Of a stretch of DNA of 64,000 nucleotides, positions 1 to 9,222 are shown piece by piece. The stretch comes from Streptomyces sp. NBC_01216. GTDB taxonomy: Bacteria > Actinomycetota > Actinomycetes > Streptomycetales > Streptomycetaceae. Position numbers and translations under genes: made by a program. The stretch covers positions 2,480,001 through 2,544,000 of the forward strand of contig NZ_CP108677.1 in assembly GCF_035994945.1 (NCBI RefSeq), written 5' to 3'. A model generated the notes under the pieces. It was given only the letters and a program-made list of their open reading frames with translations. It had not been told where the DNA came from and searched no databases. Each line of letters begins with the position of its first letter. Positions within the stretch are counted from its first letter, which is position 1.

Positions 1-386
1 CAGGCGCCGGCCACCGCGACCGCGCCGAGCACCACGGCGGCGGAGGGCAGCAGACGCCGGGCCCGGCGGGAGAAGAAGTCGCCGAGTCCGATGCGGCCGG
101 TGGTGATGGCCTCCCGCACCAGGAGGCCGGTGATCAGATAGCCGGAGATGACGAAGAAGACGTCCACGCCGACGAATCCGCCCGCCGTGAACGGTATTCC
201 GGCGTGGAAGGCGAGGACCGCGAGGACGGCGACCGCGCGCAGCCCCTCGATGTCGGGGCGGAAGGCGGACCGGTGGGGGCTGGGGCCGGACTCGCCGCCG
301 GAGCGGGGGCCGCCGGCGGGGGGTTCGGGCGGCTCGGTGGTGGGCTTGCGACGGGAGCGCAGGCCGGGCGCCATGAGGAACTGCAT
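1..386 (-). CDS. Acyltransferase 3 family membrane protein, N-terminal part (cut by window edge)
   Basis: Only the first ~128 residues lie in the window. After a Pro/Arg-rich cytoplasmic leader comes RPDIEGLRAVAVLAVLAFHA and then GGFVGVDVFFVISGYLIT, the diagnostic start of OafA/YrhL-type acyltransferases: transmembrane helix 1 with the catalytic His, then the conserved FFVISGYLI block. These enzymes O-acylate cell-surface or secreted glycans. The ATG at 386 is preceded by GAAAGAGA about 8 bases upstream; a second in-frame ATG lies at 374. The gene starts only 14 bases after the stop of the glycosyltransferase at 401-2140, so the two are probably co-transcribed and act on the same exported polysaccharide (inference). 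Confidence 0.85.
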   Translation of the reverse strand, partial: MQFLMAPGLRSRRKPTTEPPEPPAGGPRSGGESGPSPHRSAFRPDIEGLRAVAVLAVLAFHAGIPFTAGGFVGVDVFFVISGYLITGLLVREAITTGRIGLGDFFSRRARRLLPSAAVVLGAVAVAGA

Positions 387-400
387 GGTGATGGTCTCTT

Positions 401-2140
401 TCAACTCAGCCAGGGAAGCATCGGGTTGACCCACCCGGACGCCAGCAGGCCGATGAGCAGAAGGGCCGCGGAGGCGGCGAGGGTCTCGGGCCAGCGGCGG
501 GGCAGCATGCCGGTGTGGGGCACGAGGAGCCGCGGACGGATACCCGCCGGCCGGGGCGTGTCCGCGACGGGCTCGGTCCCGGGGTCCGCGGCGGTGACGG
601 CGCGCCGGGCCGCGGACGCCGGGCGGATCTCGGCCAGCAGGTCACGGATGAGCGGGACGTTGATCTGACACTGCACCAGGAGATACAGCAGAAGGCCCCA
701 GTTGGGCTCCCAGCCGTTGCGTGCCACGGCCAGCGCGAGGCCCACGGCGGCGGCTCCGTTGGAGAGGACGAGCCAGACCAGCGACACCCCCACCACGCGC
801 CGCGCCATCTCGCCCTTGGCCGGCGCGCTCCTCGCGCCGGTGGGCACCCAGGCGGCGCTGCGGCCCCGGATCGTGTGCAGGAAGGCGGTCGCGGCGGCGA
901 CGCTCGTCAGGACGTTCGCCCGGATGACCTCGACCCGCCAGCGGGTCCGGCTGATCCTGGGAAGCAGCACATGCCAGAGCCAGAGCGGGGCCAGCAGCGG
1001 CAGCACGTGCCAGGGCCGGATGTGGTCCGGATACCAGAACATCATGACCAGGGGCGGCAGTGGTGCCGCGAAGGTGTTCACGGCCGTGGTCAGGTATCCG
1101 ACGATGCCCTCGTAGAAGCACAGGCGCATCCGCCAGGGCGCGCCCATCCGCTTCAGCACGGGGGTGCCGATCAGGTGGAGGTTGCCCATCGCCCACCGGT
1201 ACTGCTGGTTGACGAAGGCGGTCACGTGGTCGGGCGAGGTGCCCTTCGCGACGAGCACGGGGACGTACTGGGTGCGGAACCCCTGCTCGTGCAGGGCGAG
1301 TCCGGTGTACAGGTCCTCGCTGTGGTCGAGCCGGGCGAAGCCGCGGGCGAGGTCGATCGCGCTGCGCCGGTAGACGGCGTTGCTTCCGCAGCAGATGGCG
1401 GCGTCGCTCGCGTCCCGGGACGGCTGGATCCAGCGGAAGAACCACTCCTGGGCCGCGCCCGCGGCGCGTTGGACCCAGCTCATCGTCTCGTCGGTGTCGA
1501 AGCACTGGGGGCTCTGCACGATGCCCACGGCGGGGTCGGCCAGGTACGGGACGAGGTGGCGCAGGAAGTCCGGCCGGGGCGCGAAGTCGGCGTCCAGGAT
1601 CGCGATGAACTCGGCTTCGCTCAGGGTGAGCGCGTGGTTGAGGTTGCCGGCCTTCTTCAGGTGCCCGCGGTCGGGGCGGACGACGTACTCGTAGCCGTAC
1701 GAGGCGGCCATGGCGGCGACGTCGGGCCGGTCCGCGTCGTCCAGGACCCAGACGGTCAGCGCGTCGGGCCAGTCGACGGCCGCGACCGCGCGGTAGGCGT
1801 TGGCCAGTACGGGGAGCGGTTCGCCGCAGGTCGGAAGGTAGAGGTCGACGGTCGGCAGTTCGGGGGGCCGCCACGCGTGGACGAGCACCTCGTGCGACTG
1901 CCGGGTCAGCCGGCGCTGGCGCAGGCTGTTGACGGAGGAGAGGACGAGGGCCACGACATTGAGGCCGAGGACGGCGAGGAAGGCCCACAGGGCCGGAGTC
2001 CGCAGGGCGAAGGTGAGCATGGTCGCCGCCGTGAACACGAAGGCGATCGAGGTACTGACGAGGACCCAGCGCCGTTGCGGACCGAAGTACCAGTACAGCT
2101 CTTCGTCGGACGGTGGTTGCGGAAGATGATGAACAGTCAT
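401..2140 (-). CDS. Cellulose synthase-like family 2 glycosyltransferase, membrane-bound
   Basis: 579 residues. Two N-terminal membrane helices (~25-70) are followed by a cytoplasmic GT-A domain carrying all processive GT2 motifs: VLDDADRP (Asp135), ILDADFAP (Asp183/Asp185), HSEDLYTG (the ED pair near 275) and NQQYRWAMG (the Q(Q/R)xRW acceptor motif near 312-316). At least four further membrane helices follow. Such enzymes polymerise and export a beta-glycan from a UDP-sugar. I see no c-di-GMP-binding PilZ domain. The ATG at 2140 has a GGGGGG Shine-Dalgarno 5 bases upstream; a GTG at 2152 is the longer alternative. An acyltransferase follows after 14 bases, suggesting a modified exopolysaccharide. 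This is not the typical CslA of the cslA/glxA locus, because no oxidase neighbours it. Confidence 0.88.
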   Translation of the reverse strand: MTVHHLPQPPSDEELYWYFGPQRRWVLVSTSIAFVFTAATMLTFALRTPALWAFLAVLGLNVVALVLSSVNSLRQRRLTRQSHEVLVHAWRPPELPTVDLYLPTCGEPLPVLANAYRAVAAVDWPDALTVWVLDDADRPDVAAMAASYGYEYVVRPDRGHLKKAGNLNHALTLSEAEFIAILDADFAPRPDFLRHLVPYLADPAVGIVQSPQCFDTDETMSWVQRAAGAAQEWFFRWIQPSRDASDAAICCGSNAVYRRSAIDLARGFARLDHSEDLYTGLALHEQGFRTQYVPVLVAKGTSPDHVTAFVNQQYRWAMGNLHLIGTPVLKRMGAPWRMRLCFYEGIVGYLTTAVNTFAAPLPPLVMMFWYPDHIRPWHVLPLLAPLWLWHVLLPRISRTRWRVEVIRANVLTSVAAATAFLHTIRGRSAAWVPTGARSAPAKGEMARRVVGVSLVWLVLSNGAAAVGLALAVARNGWEPNWGLLLYLLVQCQINVPLIRDLLAEIRPASAARRAVTAADPGTEPVADTPRPAGIRPRLLVPHTGMLPRRWPETLAASAALLLIGLLASGWVNPMLPWLS

Positions 2141-2212
2141 AAAGCCCCCCACAGCTGTGTTTCTGCCCTTTTCAGGTGGCCCAGCCTAACGGCAAAGGTA
2201 TAGACCATTCGC

Positions 2213-2238
2213 CATTCGGGCCCCGAGAGGCCCGAATG
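2213..2238. promoter_or_regulatory. Perfect 10-bp inverted repeat between a lipoprotein gene and the GT operon
   Basis: CATTCGGGCC and GGCCCGAATG are separated by six bases. The repeat lies 73 bases upstream of the glycosyltransferase start and 240 bases downstream of the lipoprotein stop. No T-run follows in either direction, so an operator or promoter-proximal element for the polysaccharide genes is as likely as a terminator. The rest of the 338-base gap (2141-2478) shows no gene. Confidence 0.4.
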
Positions 2239-2478
2239 AGACACGTGATTGGCGCGACATCAGTGGTCCAGACCTCTACCCCTACAGCATCCGACTGCGG
2301 ATGCCCGCCCAGCCCGGGAAGGCGCAGGCCACGCGCAGGTGAACAGTCCCGAAAGCCTTGCCGGGCACGACCGGGCGGCCGGTCGGAGAGGGCGCGCGAG
2401 GCGCATCGCGGGCGGCGGGCGGCGGGGATCAGGTGCCACGAGCCAGGCTGCCGTGGACAGGCGGCCCCGGTCGGTGAC

Positions 2479-3216
2479 TCACTCGGGCTCGCAACCGATG
2501 CCGTCACCGTCGCGGTCGAGGCGATGCGGGTCGGAGGGGCCGACGACGACGGGGCCGGGAAGATCCGAGCAGTCGACGTCGGGCACGCCCGGCGGCGGCC
2601 CCGGCGGATAGGACTCGCGGGCGTCCCCCTGCCTCGTCGGCACGACGCCTTCGGGCGTCTCGGGCGTGGGCTCCACCGACCGCACGTCAGCGCCGACGAT
2701 GACCCCGCCCCTGACCGTGTACGTGCCGGCGAAGGAGCGTACGGTCCCGTCCGCCTGCAGGGCGTCGAGCACGACCGTAACCTTGCCGTCACGGACGTCG
2801 ACGAGCCGGACGGTGTCCCGGACGGTGTCGGCGAAGCCCGCCCGGAAGGACTCGTAGGAGCCGCCGAGGTTCCTGCCCCCGAGCTCCCACGCCCGCCGGT
2901 AGTCACGGGCGTTGATCGCCGCGAAGTACGCCTCGACCGTGGAGGCCGCGTCAGCGGGGCGGGGCGCGGACGGCCTGGACGGGTTGCTCTCGGGCGGCGT
3001 GGGCTTCGACGACGGGGACGGCGGCAGGGAGGACGGGGTGGTCCGGGACGGGGTCGGCACGGTCGGCGGCTCCGCCGTGACGGTCCGGGTGGCGGTGACG
3101 ATCGCCCCGGTCTCCCCCGCGCCGTCCGCACCGGAGGAACCGCAGCCGCTCACCCCCGCGGCCACCGACCCCAGAGCCAGGACGAGGGCACAACCGCTAC
3201 GGAGCACACGACTCAT
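2479..3216 (-). CDS. Lipoprotein with C-terminal excalibur calcium-binding motif
   Basis: 245 residues. The start at 3216 gives a lipoprotein signal peptide ending in the lipobox VSGC; a longer reading frame upstream lacks any signal logic, and AGGTGG lies 7 bases before this ATG. A Pro/Ser/Thr-rich linker (~30-85) leads to a ~100-residue domain of the kind found in actinobacterial lipoproteins with a nuclear-transport-factor-like fold (AAINARDYRRAWELGG), then a second linker. The protein ends in an excalibur motif, LDRDGDGIGCEPE, the DxDxDGxxCE calcium loop. It is expected to sit on the outer face of the membrane. Function unknown; the calcium-loop assignment is firm, the middle domain is inferred. 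Confidence 0.8.
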   Translation of the reverse strand: MSRVLRSGCALVLALGSVAAGVSGCGSSGADGAGETGAIVTATRTVTAEPPTVPTPSRTTPSSLPPSPSSKPTPPESNPSRPSAPRPADAASTVEAYFAAINARDYRRAWELGGRNLGGSYESFRAGFADTVRDTVRLVDVRDGKVTVVLDALQADGTVRSFAGTYTVRGGVIVGADVRSVEPTPETPEGVVPTRQGDARESYPPGPPPGVPDVDCSDLPGPVVVGPSDPHRLDRDGDGIGCEPE

Positions 3217-3528
3217 CGGCACCACCTGAGGGAGTGGATCGCACCACCCCAGTGTGCGCCGCCCGGCACGACACCGCAGCAGCCCGCGCAGGCGCCCGGC
3301 CCGCGGCAGAGCACCCCCCAGCGGCCTGAACAGGCGATTCTCCGGTGGAGAGTGGGGATTTCGACGGGTCACTCACGGCCGTGCCGCGGAGTGTCCGCGA
3401 CACGCGCCGCAGGGCCACCGGCCACCCCGCCTCGGCATCCGGTCCGGTGGCGACGGCTGATTCGCGCCCACGGCGCATCGGTCAACGGCACGCGCGGACC
3501 CGCGAGCGGCCGGTCCCGACGAAGCCGC

Positions 3529-4089
3529 TCAGGAGTCCGACGAGTCCCCTGAGCTCAGTCCGGCGCCCGTGTCCGACGACTCGCCGGGGCAATCACTCGG
3601 CAACAGGGCGAGCCCCCAGAGGCCACCGGCCAACCAGCTGACCGTCATCCACGCTCCCCAGCCCAAGCCCGACGTCACGACGAAGGCGACGACCGATGCC
3701 GTGAGCCCGGCCACGGCGGCACGCCGCAGGCCGGCACCGGCCGCCCACTCACGGCGCAGCACGCCGGAACGCCGCCAGATTATCCAGAGGACGACGCCGA
3801 CGACCATCGCCTGCACCACGAGCAACCAGGCGGGCATCGGAGGCAGACCGTCCGGCCCCGCCTCGCCGTGCCACAGGTCCACGAGCCCGCCGACCAGGAC
3901 GGCCGGACCGACCAGAGCGAACATCCCGGCCAGCAAGCGGAAGAAGCCGACACCCACGACCGGCACGCCGCCGCCGAACGGCGTGACAGCGTGGGACAAG
4001 GCGTGGAATCGATGGGCGGCTCCCCGGAAGTCCGTCGCGACGACCCAGCCCCAGGCCGTCGCCAACACCCCCCAGGCCACCATGAACAT
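3529..4089 (-). CDS. Four-helix integral membrane protein of unknown function
   Basis: 186 residues with about five hydrophobic stretches (near residues 3-20, 45-72, 90-115, 130-150 and 152-170) and a polar Ser/Asp-rich tail. The ATG at 4089 is preceded by GGGAGGGGAGAGG; upstream in-frame codons up to 4263 have no good ribosome site. The 312 bases between this stop and the lipoprotein start at 3216 contain no convincing gene. It starts about 200 bases from the divergent gene at 4293, so both promoters sit between 4090 and 4292. I do not recognise a family. Confidence 0.6.
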   Translation of the reverse strand: MFMVAWGVLATAWGWVVATDFRGAAHRFHALSHAVTPFGGGVPVVGVGFFRLLAGMFALVGPAVLVGGLVDLWHGEAGPDGLPPMPAWLLVVQAMVVGVVLWIIWRRSGVLRREWAAGAGLRRAAVAGLTASVVAFVVTSGLGWGAWMTVSWLAGGLWGLALLPSDCPGESSDTGAGLSSGDSSDS

Positions 4090-4292
4090 CCCGCCTCTCC
4101 CCTCCCTTCGCATCCCGCCCCGGCCGACACCGGCGCCTCCTCGCCCGTCACGGTATGCCTGCGTCGTGCGCACTCGGCATGCCGGAGTCCGGCAGGGTAC
4201 GTGCGCGCCGGGTGCCGGATGTCCGACGTCACCGGCGGGTCCGCACGACCGCCGCCGACTCACTTGTCAGTGGCGGCTGCTTCGATGGCGCC

Positions 4293-4952
4293 ATGAGTAC
4301 CGCGCACGAGACCGCCGCCCTCCTCCCCGACCCCGTCCGGCTCCGTGCGCATCTGCGCGCACTGGCCGTCCTGGACCAGGCGATCGGCGACGATCCGCGG
4401 TTCTGCGAGTACACCTTCGATGCCACCTGGGGGCCCGGCGTGGAGGCAGCCCTGATGGAGAACGGCTCGGGAGACGACTTCTCCGTCCTCTTCGCTCCTG
4501 CGGGTGTGCTCATACGCGGCTTCGACCACGAATCCGAGATGACCCCGTACGGGACGGACGACGAGCAGGTCTGGCCCGGCGTCATCGACGACGTGCCCGC
4601 CGTGCTGCGTCCGCTCCTGGACGTGCCCGCCTTCCGCGACGAGGGCGTCGACGCCCTTCGGGTCACCGTCTGCCTGTGGCGGGAGACAGACGACACCGCC
4701 TGGCGCACCGGCTCGACCATCGCCTTCCCCGCCGGCAGCGAGGACCCGGACGGCTCCGGTTTCCTCTTCGACCTCCTCACGAACCGCTCCCCCGAGGCCG
4801 TCCAGGCCCACTTCGAGGACTACTACGAACGCCCCGTCCCGCTCGGCGCCGTCCGCCACGTCCTCGCCGGACACCCCCTCACCCCCGCGGTCGCCCGGAC
4901 CCTCGCCCCGGCCGTCCTCCGACGTGCGGTGGAATCACAGTCAACGACCTGA
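4293..4952 (+). CDS. Conserved hypothetical cytoplasmic protein
   Basis: 219 residues, acidic, no signal peptide and no membrane segment. Codon use is typical of the chromosome (strong G+C at third positions), so it is a real gene. The ATG at 4293 was chosen because upstream in-frame codons encode an Arg-rich, low-complexity stretch that overlaps the divergent promoter region. Conserved-looking patches include ALMENGSGDDFSVLFAP and an aromatic, acidic middle (FDHESEMTPYGTDDEQVWPG). It may be a stress or immunity-type single-domain protein, but I do not recognise the fold. Confidence 0.65.
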   Translation: MSTAHETAALLPDPVRLRAHLRALAVLDQAIGDDPRFCEYTFDATWGPGVEAALMENGSGDDFSVLFAPAGVLIRGFDHESEMTPYGTDDEQVWPGVIDDVPAVLRPLLDVPAFRDEGVDALRVTVCLWRETDDTAWRTGSTIAFPAGSEDPDGSGFLFDLLTNRSPEAVQAHFEDYYERPVPLGAVRHVLAGHPLTPAVARTLAPAVLRRAVESQSTT

Positions 4953-5334
4953 CCAGGTTTCCCCGTTGGCATGTGTCGGGCTCCGACTGTCGCCTACGCG
5001 TCTCCGCGGACTCTTCGCGGACCGCTCCCAGCCGCCCCGCCCCCATCCTTCCCGTGCCCGGCCGAAGCGACCGGTGCACGCCGGAACGCCTCCATGGATG
5101 AGCCGTACCGCGCCTCCCCATGGCCCAAGGGCCCACCTCCGAGGAGACGGACCCTTCCTGCCCGCAGGCTTGCCCAGCGAGCGACGTGGTGCCGATCCAC
5201 ACGACCACCCTCTGACAACAGCGCAGATCCGCGCTCCGGCACAGGTCACCCCTATCTTGAGAAACGATTCCTCCCGGGCGTGAACGTGGCCCGGAGTTCC
5301 TCGCTTAGATACCACTGAAAGGCACCGGATCGTA
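4953..5334. other. Intergenic stretch without a supported gene
   Basis: 382 bases between two plus-strand genes. Several short reading frames cross it, but none has a ribosome site together with coding-like codon use. The last ~60 bases before 5335 become A+T-richer and presumably hold the promoter of the SMI1/KNR4 gene. Confidence 0.5.
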
Positions 5335-5943
5335 ATGAATGAGACAGTCCAAGCATGGAGCCGCATCGTGGGGTGGCTTGAGGAACACGCCCCGGTCAAC
5401 CACCGCGCTCTCAACGGGCCGGCGAGCGAGGAGGAGATCACCGCAGCCGAGGAGCAGCTCGGCGTGCGGCTCCCCGATCAGCTGCGCGCGTACCTGAAGG
5501 TCAACAACGGGACCGTGACCCAGCTGGATGACTCGAATGGGCTGACGGGGTCATGCCCGGAGGGTGGGTTTCTCTCCAACTGCTGGGCGCTGCTGCCGCT
5601 GTCGACGATCGTGCGGCTCCATCACCAGATGATGCCGGGTCCGAACGAGGACGCCGCCTACTGGGAGCGGGAGTGGATTCCCTTCGCTGCCGAGCCCTAT
5701 GAGTGCGGCGAGATGTACGGGTATTTCGTCGACGCGATTACCGGTTCTGTCGGGAGTTGGGGGGACTACGGCGAGAGAGACGCCCGCGCCTGTCCTTCTC
5801 TCCGGGATCTATTCGATGACGAATTCCGGCACATAGGTAGGCTCGTGCATGAGGGAGACCACTACGAGGTCAAGCCCATCAGCGAGCGTACCCCGGACGA
5901 CCCGCCAGGCCGTGTCCTAAACGGTTCCATAGAATGGGATTAG
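5335..5943 (+). CDS. SMI1/KNR4 (SUKH) family protein
   Basis: 202 residues. The N-terminal half has the SUKH signature: two short helices, then GPASEEEITAAEEQLGVRLP, then DQLRAYLKVNNGT, followed by an aromatic beta core (WALLPLSTIV, WEREWIPFAAEPYECGE, GYFVDAITGSVG). SUKH proteins are frequent immunity proteins of contact-dependent and polymorphic toxins, but many are stand-alone. No toxin gene lies next to it here. The region is noticeably less G+C-rich than its neighbours, with A/T in many third positions, which suggests later acquisition (inference). The ribosome site is weak (GAAAGG about 14 bases upstream). Confidence 0.85.
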   Translation: MNETVQAWSRIVGWLEEHAPVNHRALNGPASEEEITAAEEQLGVRLPDQLRAYLKVNNGTVTQLDDSNGLTGSCPEGGFLSNCWALLPLSTIVRLHHQMMPGPNEDAAYWEREWIPFAAEPYECGEMYGYFVDAITGSVGSWGDYGERDARACPSLRDLFDDEFRHIGRLVHEGDHYEVKPISERTPDDPPGRVLNGSIEWD

Positions 5944-5966
5944 AGAAAAGCGAACGCCCCCGTGGA

Positions 5967-5998
5967 CGCCATGGGACCCCGCGAGGTCCCTACGTGGC
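5967..5998 (+). terminator. Hairpin downstream of the SMI1/KNR4 gene
   Basis: GGGACC (5973-5978) pairs with GGTCCC (5985-5990) around a 6-base loop, with further partial pairing of GCCA and TGGC outside. It starts 24 bases after the stop codon. No T-run; this is typical of actinobacterial terminators. Confidence 0.5.
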
Positions 5999-6255
5999 GC
6001 TCTCGTCGGTGAAGGCCAATGAACGCGCCTGCCGCGCGCCTGCCGACTTCGGCAAGCCCCAGCTTGAGGGCGGCCTACCACGCGTCCCCTTCACACCCCC
6101 GCACCCCCTATCAACAACCGGACCGGCCAAGCGGTGACCACGCTCCCACCACTCTACGATCTTGACCTTGGAATCCGGCGTGAACAGACGGCGGCAGCGA
6201 GGCTGGTTCTTCCCCACGCCCTTCCATGACAAGCCCCCTGGGACGAGTCCCGGGA

Positions 6256-6299
6256 TAGCCGAAGAGGCCGGAACGAAGCATCCCGGCCTCGCTCGGCTA
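6256..6299. terminator. Bidirectional terminator between SMI1/KNR4 gene and ychF
   Basis: TAGCCGA plus GAGGCCGG (6256-6271) pairs with CCGGCCTC plus TCGGCTA (6283-6299): 15 base pairs with one small internal loop and an 11-base apical loop. It sits between convergent genes, 56 bases from the ychF stop. The remaining 411-base gap (5944-6354) shows no other feature except a 7-bp CCACCAC/GTGGTGG stem just downstream. Confidence 0.7.
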
Positions 6300-6354
6300 C
6301 GTGTACTTTCGTGTCGAAATCCACCACATCAGCGACGTGGTGGTTTGTCAGCCG

Positions 6355-7443
<1,089 letters not shown>

Positions 7444-7626
7444 GTTGGCGACTTCCCTAGCGGTGTGGAGGCGGTGTGGGGCGTACGGATGATGGGCCGA
7501 TCCCCCAGTTTACGGGCGTGCGGAACCGGCCCGCGACGACGGCCTTCGGCCGAACACGGCGGCAAGGTCACCCGAAGGGCGTGTCCTGCGACGGTGACCC
7601 GGCCCCTCGCGACCTACGTTGGTGCA

Positions 7627-8328
7627 GTGGAGCAGCACAGGACAAGTCAGCCGCGTGACCGTCGACGGCCGCAGACGCCCGTCCCCCCGCCCGGTGCGCT
7701 GGTGGAAGGGGCGGCCGTCTACCGGGTCACCCCTCCTACCGGGGAGCGTGCGGGGCGGCCGCGGGTCGAACGGGACGCGCCGACGGTGCGACGGCCCGCG
7801 CCGCCGGTCGTCGTCGCCCTGCGACGCTTCCCCCGTCCCCGGCTGACCGGCCTGGGCGCCGGGCTGTTCGCGTCGGCCGCGATGCTGGTGATCGGTTTCC
7901 TCGACTGGCTGCTGTTCGACGGAGCGCCGGCCGTGTTCGGTCTGCTGTTCCTGCCGGTCAGCGCCCTGACCGCGTTGTGGGTCCGGAGAGCCGACCTCGT
8001 CACCGCGCCGATCAGTGTGCCCATCGCCTTCGCCGTCGGCGTCGTCCCCATCGCCGGTGGCTCCGGCGGGTTCGGCGGGCAGGCGATGGCGCTGGTCACC
8101 GCGCTGGCGGTGCACGCAGGGTGGCTGTACGGCGGGACGCTCGTCGCGGGGCTGATCACCAGCATCCGGAAGGTACGGGACATGGGCCGCCGCCAGCGGG
8201 CCGCGGCGGTCGCACGGTCGGCCGTCGCCCCGGGAACGGGCGCGGGACCCGGGCCCGGGGCGACGCAGGCCGCGAAGGCGGGAGCGAGGCCGGGCGCGGG
8301 CACGGGCCCCCGGCGCCCCGCACCGTAG
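7627..8328 (+). CDS. DUF6542-like integral membrane protein
   Basis: 233 residues. A ~65-residue Arg/Pro-rich cytoplasmic N-terminus is followed by four hydrophobic segments between about residues 70 and 180 (LGAGLFASAAMLVIGFLDWL, VFGLLFLPVSALTALWV, APISVPIAFAVGVVPIAGG, ALVTALAVHAGWLYGGTLVA). It ends in a basic Ala/Gly/Pro tail. The GTG at 7627 begins the motif EQHRTSQP that I associate with this Streptomyces family; the frame is open far upstream, but only as the shadow of ychF. Function unknown. The family name is from memory. Confidence 0.7.
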   Translation: MEQHRTSQPRDRRRPQTPVPPPGALVEGAAVYRVTPPTGERAGRPRVERDAPTVRRPAPPVVVALRRFPRPRLTGLGAGLFASAAMLVIGFLDWLLFDGAPAVFGLLFLPVSALTALWVRRADLVTAPISVPIAFAVGVVPIAGGSGGFGGQAMALVTALAVHAGWLYGGTLVAGLITSIRKVRDMGRRQRAAAVARSAVAPGTGAGPGPGATQAAKAGARPGAGTGPRRPAP

Positions 8329-8349
8329 GCACCCGCACCGTAGGCACCC
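8320..8349 (+). repeat. Two tandem 15-bp units spanning a stop codon
   Basis: GCACCGTAGGCACCC occurs twice without a gap. The first copy contains the TAG stop of the upstream gene, the second repeats it outside the gene. A small tandem duplication; probably neutral. Confidence 0.75.
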
Positions 8350-8398
8350 GCGCCGCGACACCCCGGACCGGACCCCGAACCCGGCATCCGACGGCCGG

Positions 8399-9142
8399 TC
8401 AGCGGCCTGCCGCCGCCATCGCCGCGCCGACGATGCCCGCGTTGTTCTCCAACTCCGCGGGGACGATCTCCGCCGTGATGCCGTCGAGCAGCGGCAGGAA
8501 CTTGTCCGCCTTGCGGCTCACGCCGCCGCCGATGATGAACAGTTCCGGTGAGAACAGCATCTCCACGTGGGCGAGGTACTTCTGGAGGCGCTTGGTGGCC
8601 CAGTGCTCCCAGCTGAGGTCCTCGTCCTCCTTGGCCTTGGTCGAGGCGCGCTTCTCCGCGTCGTGGCCCTTCAGCTCCAGGTGGCCCAGCTCCGTGTTCG
8701 GTACCAGGCGGCCGTCGACGAAGAGGGCCGAGCCGATGCCGGTGCCCAGCGTCAGCAGGATCACGGTGCCCTTGTGGCCGCGCCCCGCGCCGAAGGTCAT
8801 CTCGGCGACGCCGGCCGCGTCCGCGTCGTTCAGGACCGTGACCGGCACACCCCCGAGGCGGTCGCCGAGCAGTTCGCCCGCGTCCACGCCCACCCACGCC
8901 TTGTCGACATTGGCGGCCGTACGGATCGTGGAGCCCGTGACGACGCCCGGGAAGGTCACGCCGACCGGTCCCGTCCAGCCGAAGTTCGCCACGACCTCCG
9001 CGACGCACCCCGCCACGTGGTCGGGTGTGGCGGGGTGCGGGGTCAGTACCTTGTGGCGCGGCTCGGCCGGCTCGCCACGCTCCAGATCGACGGGAGCGCC
9101 CTTGATGCCCGAGCCGCCGATGTCCACTCCGAAGACGTTCAT
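8399..9142 (-). CDS. ppgK: Polyphosphate-dependent glucokinase
   Basis: 247 residues, ROK-family sugar kinase that phosphorylates glucose using inorganic polyphosphate (and usually ATP). Phosphate-1 motif FGVDIGGSGIKGA is at residues 4-16, the catalytic Asp sits in LNDADAAGVAE near residue 105, and TLGTGIGSALFVDG forms the phosphate-2/ROK region. A C-terminal GGGVS motif follows. The segment with ELGHLELKGHDAEKRAS is typical of polyphosphate glucokinases, in place of the zinc-binding CxCGxxGC of repressor-type ROK proteins, supporting PpgK over GlkA. It is 80 bases upstream of the same-strand ispH stop. ATG at 9142. Confidence 0.95.
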   Translation of the reverse strand: MNVFGVDIGGSGIKGAPVDLERGEPAEPRHKVLTPHPATPDHVAGCVAEVVANFGWTGPVGVTFPGVVTGSTIRTAANVDKAWVGVDAGELLGDRLGGVPVTVLNDADAAGVAEMTFGAGRGHKGTVILLTLGTGIGSALFVDGRLVPNTELGHLELKGHDAEKRASTKAKEDEDLSWEHWATKRLQKYLAHVEMLFSPELFIIGGGVSRKADKFLPLLDGITAEIVPAELENNAGIVGAAMAAAGR

Positions 9143-9222
9143 GAACCCAACGTTAGGGGCAGCGGCCGGAATTGTGGCCGCCCGACGCCCGTTCCGGTGA
9201 CCCGGTGCCGGTCACGGCCGGG

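Noticed and set aside
515..2203. 562-residue plus-strand frame
   Set aside because: Exact antisense of the GT2 gene; Gly/Arg-rich composition with no motif, a shadow created by high third-position G+C.
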